Origin: Victivallales bacterium
GTDB lineage: Bacteria > Verrucomicrobiota > Lentisphaeria > Oligosphaerales > Oligosphaeraceae
NCBI GenBank assembly: GCA_017963875.1
Contig: JAGCTA010000499.1
Location: forward strand, 1 to 12,471
Length of the DNA: 12,471 nt
Reading direction: 5' to 3'
In this document: in pieces, positions 7,870 to 12,471 of the stretch
Layout: every line of letters begins with the position of its first letter
Position numbering within the stretch: position 1 is the stretch's first letter
Notes under the pieces: generated by a model
The model's database searches: none
What the model was told of the DNA's origin: nothing
What the model saw: only the letters and a program-made list of their open reading frames with translations
Made by a program: the position numbers and the translations under genes

Positions 7870-9216
7870 CTAGTTTTCCTTTTGCTTATTGGTTTGCTGT
7901 TCAGCGGCATTGTCTTTTTCTTCGATGGGTTTCCCGTTAAGAAAATCGCGTGCCTTGAGAAGGACCTTGTCCTGAAGTTCGCGTTTATCAGCGAACGCGG
8001 CCGCTCTGGCTATTCTTTCACTTTCCTTTAAACCAGGTTGTTTCTGCTCAAGTTCAAAATTGTCAAGTGTATCTTCCAGTTCCTTTCGTTCTTCCTTTGT
8101 ATATTTGACCTCAATGTCTGGCTTGATGCCCTTTCCATGGATACGGAGTCTGTCCTTGGTTTCCTTTGGCTGAACGAAATAATGCGCCACGGTTAATTTG
8201 AGTTCGCTTCCATTGGATAGCGGTATAATGTTCTGGACGGAACCTTTGCCGTATGTCTTTGTCCCGACAAGCGTGGCGCGGTTATGGACTTTCAGGCAGC
8301 CTGACATGATTTCGGCGGCACTGGCACTGCCTTCATTGACAAGGAGAACCATCGGTATGGAACGAAATTTGTAGCCGCCATACGATTTTTGTACATGTGA
8401 GTTGCTGCGTCCTTCAACCGATACCACAAATTCATTTTCAGCCAGAAAATAACTGCAAATCTTAACCGCGCTTTCTAGCAGCCCGCCTGGATTGTTGCGC
8501 AAGTCAATGACAAGGCCTTTGACGTCGTCGCCACTGAATTTCTCGGACAAAACAGATTTGAGTTCATCTGCGGTCTTGTCCATAAACTGTGTGATGCGGA
8601 CATATCCAATGCCGTCATCAAAGACTTTCGCCTTTGTGACGCTGTGAATTGGAATCATGGCGCGCGTAAGTTCAATCTCACGCGGCTCGGAAAACGAGTC
8701 ACGGGTATAGGTGATGCGGACGTTTGTTCCTGGCTTACCGCGCATCTGGCGGATGGAATTGTCCATGCCAAGGTCGCTGACGTCCTCTTCATTGACCTTG
8801 AGGATCATATCGCCAGGCTTGAGTCCCGCCTTGTCTGCGGGGGTCCCGTCGATGGGGGAGATGACAACCATGTAGTTGTCCTTGTAGTCAACCTGAATGC
8901 CAAGGCCACCGAATTCCCCTTCGGTTTCCTCTTTGAGCATTTCCTGCTCTGCTCCTTCCAGATAGTCGCTGAATTGGTCGAGCGTATTCATGACACCATA
9001 GATGGCGCCACGGAAAAGGCTTTCGCTTGAAACCTTTTCCTCGTCCACATAGTTTTGGCGGACTTGCTGGATAACTTCCATAAGCAAATCGATTTGCTTA
9101 AACACATCATCTTTGTCGTTGGCCTTGTTTTCCTGCGAATAACTATGCAGGCCGATGATGAGATTTACTGTCAGGACAGCAGCCAGTAGCCATGTTCCAA
9201 GGTTCCGCTTTTTCAT
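7870..9216 (-). CDS. ctpA: S41-family C-terminal processing peptidase (CtpA/Prc type)
   Basis: Envelope serine protease of 448 residues, close to the usual CtpA length. A signal anchor or signal peptide occupies about 5-25 after MKKRN. A helical segment (36-95) is followed by a PDZ domain at roughly 100-180 (GEFGGLGIQV, then AGLKPGD at 130-136). The S41 catalytic domain has LVIDLRNNPGG at 235-245 and the Ser/Lys dyad Ser299 (NEGSASAAE) and Lys324 (TYGKGSVQ); their 25-residue spacing equals that of E. coli Prc. A charged tail of about 70 residues follows. The frame stays open 47 codons upstream but only reaches a TTG and covers a repetitive hairpin, so I start at the ATG at 9216. It ends in TAG, the only complete gene here that does, and the next in-frame stop (TGA) is two codons on and overlaps the dapB ATG. 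Substrates are unknown. Confidence 0.93.
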   Translation of the reverse strand: MKKRNLGTWLLAAVLTVNLIIGLHSYSQENKANDKDDVFKQIDLLMEVIQQVRQNYVDEEKVSSESLFRGAIYGVMNTLDQFSDYLEGAEQEMLKEETEGEFGGLGIQVDYKDNYMVVISPIDGTPADKAGLKPGDMILKVNEEDVSDLGMDNSIRQMRGKPGTNVRITYTRDSFSEPREIELTRAMIPIHSVTKAKVFDDGIGYVRITQFMDKTADELKSVLSEKFSGDDVKGLVIDLRNNPGGLLESAVKICSYFLAENEFVVSVEGRSNSHVQKSYGGYKFRSIPMVLLVNEGSASAAEIMSGCLKVHNRATLVGTKTYGKGSVQNIIPLSNGSELKLTVAHYFVQPKETKDRLRIHGKGIKPDIEVKYTKEERKELEDTLDNFELEQKQPGLKESERIARAAAFADKRELQDKVLLKARDFLNGKPIEEKDNAAEQQTNKQKEN

Positions 9217-9266
9217 ATTCACTATCCGTATGTTCTGATGTTTTTTGATATTGGCGAAGGAAAGAA

Positions 9267-9312
9267 GACACACGAGACACACGAAGGATATCGTGCGTGC
9301 CGTGTGTCTCGT
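9267..9312. repeat. Intergenic GACACACGA tandem repeat within a 12-bp hairpin
   Basis: GACACACGA occurs twice in tandem (9267-9275 and 9276-9284). Bases 9272-9283 (ACGAGACACACG) form a perfect 12-bp inverted repeat with 9301-9312, with a 17-base loop. An alternative small stem CACGA/TCGTG (9280-9284 and 9291-9295) competes with it. It lies between glyS and the protease gene. Transcribed leftwards, the stem is followed by a pyrimidine-rich stretch but no true T-run. It may work as a terminator or processing site for the glyS transcript, or be a copy of a dispersed intergenic repeat; one copy cannot decide. Confidence 0.6.
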
Positions 9313-9372
9313 AGGGGAACTGCTGAAATGGATGACAGTTGGTAGCCGTGATTTCAAACAGTGCGTTCAGAC

Positions 9373-9392
9373 AGCCTGAGGCTCGTCAGGCT
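9373..9392 (-). other. Stem-loop across the glyS stop codon
   Basis: AGCCTGA and TCAGGCT form a perfect 7-bp stem with a six-base loop, and the glyS TGA lies inside it. No T-run follows on the minus strand. It could protect the transcript's 3' end or act with the larger hairpin at 9272-9312; a chance palindrome is also possible. Confidence 0.3.
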
Positions 9393-10723
9393 TCGGGATT
9401 GATTTTATCGTTAAGATACGTGATGATGCTGTCTAGACCGATGCGCTCCTGAGTCATGCTGTCACGGTCGCGGACGGTGACGGCATTGTCATTCTGTGTG
9501 TCAAAGTCCATGGTGACGCAGAACGGCGTGCCGATTTCGTCCTGGCGGCGATAGCGCTTGCCGATGGAACCCGTGTCGTCATATTCTGCGCGGAATTTCT
9601 TGCGGATGTCGTGGAACAACTTGACTGCGGGTTCTTCCAGTTTCTTGGAAAGAGGAAGGATGGCGGCCTGGACAGGCGCGACCTTCGCAGGAAGATGCAG
9701 GACGACGCGGACGTCTTCGTCTTTCCCTTCCTTTGCTGTTGCGGCGGTGTCTTCGTCATAGCCGTTGCAGAGGAGCATGAGGCAAATGCGGTCAAGTCCG
9801 CAGGAGGTTTCGACGACGGTCGGGAAGTAGCGTTCATTGCGCTCTTGGTCGAAATACTGGCATTCCATTTCCGCGCCAGAGAATTTGCAATGCTGCGACA
9901 TGTCCCATTGCCCGCGGTGGTGAACGCCTTCGATTTCGCCCCATCCGAACGGGAAGAGGAATTCGATATCAAGTGCCTTTTTGGCATAGTGGGCCAGTTT
10001 TTCATGCCAGTAGATGTGGAGTTTGTCTTCGGGGATGCCGAGGATTTTCGTGTAGAAATTCCAGCGTTGCTCATGCCAGTAGTCGAACCATTTCATGGAT
10101 TCCTCGTCGCGGCAGAAGAATTCCATTTCCATCTGGATGAATTCGCGTGAACGGAAGGTGAAATAGCGCGGATTGATTTCGTTGCGGAATGACTTTCCAG
10201 TCTGCGCGATGCCGAATGGGAGTTTCTGGCGGCTGGCGACGCGGATTGTATTGAAATCTACAAAGATGGGCTGGCAGGTCTCTGCGCGGAGATACGCGGC
10301 GTGCTCTTCATCGAAGACGGGGCCGACGAACGTCTTCATCATGAGGTTAAATTCGCGCGGCTCCGTCAAGTTGGTCGAACCGCAATTCGGGCACTTGCCA
10401 GGCTCAGGAAGTTGATCGACGCGGTAGCGCTTTTTGCAATCCATGCAGTCTGTCATCAAGTCTGAGAACTGGTCAAGATGGCCAGAGGCCTTCCAAACTT
10501 GCGGGTGGCAGATGATGGTCGAGTCGAGTCCAACGACGTTGTCGCGTTCTTCAACCATGTACTTCCACCAGAGTTGCTCCACGGCGCGTCTCAAAGGGGC
10601 ACCATTCGGGCCGTAGTCCCAGAATCCATTGATTCCCCCGTAGATTTCCGAACTTTGGAAAATAATGCCCCTGCGTTTACAGAGAGCGACGATTTTGTTC
10701 ATGAGGTCTGTTTCGTTAGCCAT
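9386..10723 (-). CDS. glyS: Glycyl-tRNA synthetase, dimeric (single-chain) type
   Basis: Class II synthetase that charges tRNA-Gly. At 445 residues it is the homodimeric form, not the two-subunit GlyQ/GlyS form. The N-terminal region has the characteristic GFWDYGPNGAPLRR (33-46). A zinc-binding pair follows at Cys93, Cys96, Cys111 and Cys114, then EPREFNLMMKT at 121-131. Motif 2 is RNEINPR (180-186) with RSREF (191-195); motif 3 is ETSCGLDRI (305-313). The C-terminal anticodon-binding domain (about 335-445) contains GSIGKRYRRQDEIGTPF. The ATG at 10723 has AGGTGG a few bases upstream. It is transcribed divergently from the epimerase gene. I see no T-box leader in the 165-base upstream region. 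The symbol follows common usage for the single-chain enzyme. Confidence 0.96.
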   Translation of the reverse strand: MANETDLMNKIVALCKRRGIIFQSSEIYGGINGFWDYGPNGAPLRRAVEQLWWKYMVEERDNVVGLDSTIICHPQVWKASGHLDQFSDLMTDCMDCKKRYRVDQLPEPGKCPNCGSTNLTEPREFNLMMKTFVGPVFDEEHAAYLRAETCQPIFVDFNTIRVASRQKLPFGIAQTGKSFRNEINPRYFTFRSREFIQMEMEFFCRDEESMKWFDYWHEQRWNFYTKILGIPEDKLHIYWHEKLAHYAKKALDIEFLFPFGWGEIEGVHHRGQWDMSQHCKFSGAEMECQYFDQERNERYFPTVVETSCGLDRICLMLLCNGYDEDTAATAKEGKDEDVRVVLHLPAKVAPVQAAILPLSKKLEEPAVKLFHDIRKKFRAEYDDTGSIGKRYRRQDEIGTPFCVTMDFDTQNDNAVTVRDRDSMTQERIGLDSIITYLNDKINPEA

Positions 10724-10748
10724 GATTCCACCTGTTTTGTTGAGTATT

Positions 10749-10778
10749 TTGCGAACTTCGCAGTTGACAATTTATAAT
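10749..10778 (+). promoter_or_regulatory. Candidate promoter for the epimerase gene
   Basis: TTGCGA (10749-10754) and a perfect TATAAT (10773-10778) are spaced by 18 bases on the plus strand, giving a leader of about 100 bases. A perfect TTGACA at 10764-10769 has only a poor -10 at standard spacing (TATAAC is 14 bases away), so it is a second option. The same AT-rich stretch (TATAAA, 10771-10776 on the minus strand) could supply the -10 box for glyS. The DNA palindrome GCGAACTTCGC (10751-10761) overlaps the -35 and could be an operator. Confidence 0.4.
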
Positions 10779-10888
10779 CATGATATAACATAACTTAAAT
10801 ACGCATTAATTCAAACAAATGGCTTTCGAGGAATCGTATGTCTTGATATGTTTCCTGTGGCGAAGGTGTTTTTTAGGAGATTCGTTCA

Positions 10889-11851
10889 ATGAAGATTCTT
10901 GTGACAGGCGGCGCTGGTTTTATCGGTTCTCATCTTTGCAGGCTGCTTCTGGGGCAGGGGCATGACGTCATTGTCCTTGATGATTTGTCAACGGGGTGCT
11001 ACGACAATATTGATGGGTTGGAAGAAGGCGGGCATCTGTCCTTGATTGTGGACAGCGTAAACCATGCGGACGTCGTCTGCGAATGCGTCAAGCAGGCTGA
11101 TCAGGTTTACCATTTGGCGTCTGCCGTCGGTGTGAGGCTTATCATTGACGAGCCCGTGAGAACCATCAAGAGTATTGTCGGAGGAACGGAGACGGTGCTT
11201 GATGCGTGCGCGCGCTATCGCAGGCCTTTCTTGTTGACTTCCACTTCCGAAGTCTATGGCAAGGGTGCAAAAGTACCGTTTTGCGAAGACGACGATACGG
11301 TGATGGGAGCGACGGCGACGCGAAGGTGGTCTTACGCCTGCGCAAAGGCGCTGGACGAATTTCTGGCGTTGGCCTATTGGACGGAGACCAGGCTGCCAGT
11401 CGTGTGCTGCCGTTTATTCAATACGGTGGGCCCGCGTCAGACGGGGCAGTATGGGATGGTTGTGCCACGGTTTGTCCGTCAGGCATTGGCAGGCCAGCCG
11501 ATTACCGTGTATGGCGATGGGACGCAGTCCCGTTGCTTCACGCATGTGAGCGATGTCGTCCAGGCACTTGTCAATGCGATGAACTGCCGTGAGGCGCGGG
11601 GGCAGGTCATCAATATCGGCAATGACCAGGAAATCACCATCATGGAACTGGCGCGCCGCGTCCTGGCTTTGTCGGGCAGCCGTTCTGAAATCAAGGTCAT
11701 CCCCTATGACCAGGCATACGGTGATGGCTTTGAAGACATGATGCGCCGCGTGCCGTCCATCGAAAAGGCGGGCCGTCTTTTCGGATACAAGCCTACCAAA
11801 TCGCTGGATGACGTCCTCAATGATGTCATTGCATGGGAACGTGGAAAATAA
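10889..11851 (+). CDS. NAD-dependent epimerase/dehydratase (nucleotide-sugar, extended SDR)
   Basis: A 320-residue extended short-chain dehydrogenase acting on a nucleotide-linked sugar, as in UDP-glucose 4-epimerase or UDP-glucuronate decarboxylase. The Rossmann motif GGAGFIGSH is at 7-15, with Asp31 and Asp32 at the end of strand 2 binding NAD ribose. Active-site features are TSTSEVYG at 117-124 and the catalytic pair Tyr149/Lys153 (WSYACAK). The substrate region has RLFNTVGPRQTGQYG (175-189) and GDGTQSRCFTHVSDVV (209-224), most like the decarboxylase and 4,6-dehydratase branches. The exact reaction cannot be fixed from the sequence. AGGAGA lies eight bases before the ATG. It stands alone on the plus strand between a divergent glyS and a convergent oxidoreductase gene, so the context does not name a pathway. 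Confidence 0.88.
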   Translation: MKILVTGGAGFIGSHLCRLLLGQGHDVIVLDDLSTGCYDNIDGLEEGGHLSLIVDSVNHADVVCECVKQADQVYHLASAVGVRLIIDEPVRTIKSIVGGTETVLDACARYRRPFLLTSTSEVYGKGAKVPFCEDDDTVMGATATRRWSYACAKALDEFLALAYWTETRLPVVCCRLFNTVGPRQTGQYGMVVPRFVRQALAGQPITVYGDGTQSRCFTHVSDVVQALVNAMNCREARGQVINIGNDQEITIMELARRVLALSGSRSEIKVIPYDQAYGDGFEDMMRRVPSIEKAGRLFGYKPTKSLDDVLNDVIAWERGK

Positions 11852-11876
11852 CGGTGGCGTCCCACTGTCGTTTTTT
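11851..11876 (+). terminator. Intrinsic terminator of the epimerase gene
   Basis: ACGGTGG pairs with CCACTGT (7 bp, one G-U) around CGTC, followed two bases later by six T. The stem begins on the last base of the stop codon. Position and form fit a rho-independent terminator. Confidence 0.75.
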
Positions 11877-11898
11877 CAAATTCCATACTTAAGAAGTA

Positions 11899-11928
11899 GA
11901 AAAATCTGGAATTTTGGACAGATTTTTC
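11899..11928. terminator. Probable bidirectional terminator between convergent genes
   Basis: GAAAAATCTG and CAGATTTTTC form a perfect 10-bp inverted repeat with a ten-base loop. The A-run and T-run at the stem's outer ends make it usable from either strand, and it sits between the convergent epimerase and oxidoreductase genes. Confidence 0.6.
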
Positions 11929-11930
11929 AG

Positions 11931-11987
11931 CGTGGTTCAGAACAGGGTAACACGCATTTGGACGCCGTCGGCACCTCCTGAACCACG
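11931..11987. repeat. Perfect 10-bp inverted repeat with 37-base loop
   Basis: CGTGGTTCAG (11931-11940) and CTGAACCACG (11978-11987) pair perfectly. The loop can add GGGU/ACCU pairs. On the minus strand the structure precedes the terminator at 11899-11928, so it could fold in the 3' untranslated part of the oxidoreductase transcript or form a small RNA. I do not recognise a known RNA family and the SRP RNA apical motif is absent. Confidence 0.4.
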
Positions 11988-12009
11988 GCCCATGCTTTTT
12001 GCCGCCTAC

Positions 12010-12471
12010 TTACAGGATGGCCCCTTGCACGATGAGTGTTTGCCGCAACAGCGCGTAATCAACCTCGCCTGGCGTCTGGTGCCGTTGCGCGGCGAGGGCG
12101 GCGAGAGCGCCTGCTGCCTGCCCTGTCGCCATGCAGGTGGCTTGGATTCGCAAGGCGGAGTTGGCGAGGCGGTCAGAGCCGATGAGACGCCCCGCCACCA
12201 CGAGATTCCTAACCTCCTTGGGGACAAGCGCCCCGCGCGGCACCGTCGGGAAGACGCCTTCGCGCAAGCGTTCCACGCTCAGGCCGCAATGGTCGTCGTG
12301 GAGGTCTAGGGGATAGAAGGAATAGCAGACCATCTCGGGGAAACGGCGTCCGTTGCGGTAGTCTTCTGCGGTGACATTTTGCAAGGACTCTATGCGCCGC
12401 GATTCGCGGCAGCCACATTCGCTGCTTCGCAGTGCGAAAGAGACATTCCCAAAGCCTGGCTGCCGTTTCAA
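12010..12471 (-). CDS. FAD-dependent oxidoreductase, C-terminal part
   Basis: The last 153 codons of a gene whose 5' end lies beyond the right edge; the first visible codon is not a start. The protein fits the FAD_oxidored family: RESRRI at visible residues 22-27, then CYSFYPLDLHDD (49-60), a conserved FPTVPRGALVPK segment (74-85) and the FAD-contacting NLVVAGRLIGSDRLANSA (89-106) with ATCMATGQAAG (111-121). These proteins bind FAD; their substrates are mostly unknown, though many are found with polysaccharide-degradation genes in Lentisphaerota and Planctomycetota. The segment looks richer in G+C than the rest of the window. It ends in TAA, convergent with the epimerase gene. Confidence 0.85.
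   Translation of the reverse strand: MKRQPGFGNVSFALRSSECGCRESRRIESLQNVTAEDYRNGRRFPEMVCYSFYPLDLHDDHCGLSVERLREGVFPTVPRGALVPKEVRNLVVAGRLIGSDRLANSALRIQATCMATGQAAGALAALAAQRHQTPGEVDYALLRQTLIVQGAIL

Noticed and set aside
9217..9357. In-frame 47-codon N-terminal extension of the S41 protease
   Set aside because: It begins at TTG, lies across the repetitive hairpin at 9267-9312, and would put a long odd segment before a normal signal anchor that has its own ATG.
11877..12009. SRP RNA (ffs), considered because of the strong pairing
   Set aside because: The conserved GGAAGGNAGCAG-type apical motif is missing on both strands.
1..12471. CRISPR arrays, tRNA or rRNA genes, insertion sequences, prophage or toxin-antitoxin genes
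   Set aside because: No regularly spaced repeats, tRNA-like cloverleaf in the short gaps, transposase or integrase motifs were seen.

Overview
The window is a dense piece of bacterial chromosome of roughly 50% GC. It holds eight genes on the minus strand, one on the plus strand and no gene-free stretch longer than 170 bases. The best guess for the source is an uncultured member of the Lentisphaerota or a related PVC lineage. This is inference only: it rests on a large secreted DUF4838-type protein, a C-terminal FAD_oxidored fragment of the kind expanded in those bacteria, and short Gram-negative-like intergenic regions. No ribosomal RNA or other phylogenetic marker settles it.

Layout from left to right. 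Positions 15-398 (minus) are the 5' end of ffh, the signal recognition particle GTPase, interrupted by an in-frame TAG next to the window edge. Positions 470-1603 (minus) encode a galactokinase-like GHMP sugar kinase. Positions 1638-2213 and 2258-3838 (minus) encode the two subunits of an indolepyruvate oxidoreductase (iorB, iorA); iorA lacks the usual C-terminal ferredoxin domain. Positions 3939-6947 (minus) encode a 1002-residue exported DUF4838 protein, probably acting on polysaccharide. Positions 7055-7867 (minus) are dapB and 7870-9216 (minus) a C-terminal processing protease of family S41, two bases apart. Positions 9386-10723 (minus) are a dimeric-type glycyl-tRNA synthetase. A divergent intergenic region of 165 bases follows, then a nucleotide-sugar epimerase/dehydratase at 10889-11851 (plus) with a good terminator. 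The right end (12010-12471, minus) is the 3' part of an FAD-dependent oxidoreductase gene, convergent with the epimerase.

Transcription on the minus strand runs from glyS leftwards. Two tight groups are visible: the protease gene with dapB, and iorA-iorB-galK with gaps of 44 and 34 bases. The DUF4838 gene has its own leader with a perfect hairpin. The genes do not form one pathway. They are housekeeping functions (protein targeting, tRNA charging, lysine and cell-wall precursor synthesis, envelope proteolysis) mixed with amino-acid fermentation (IorAB) and sugar handling.

I found no clear new defence, mobile or biosynthetic system. The points most worth a second look are the in-frame amber codon in the essential gene ffh, considered together with the only TAG terminator of a complete gene here, which sits two codons before an ATGA overlap; the ferredoxin-less IorA; the GEHTDY-to-GNHTDY change in the sugar kinase; and several structured intergenic elements.
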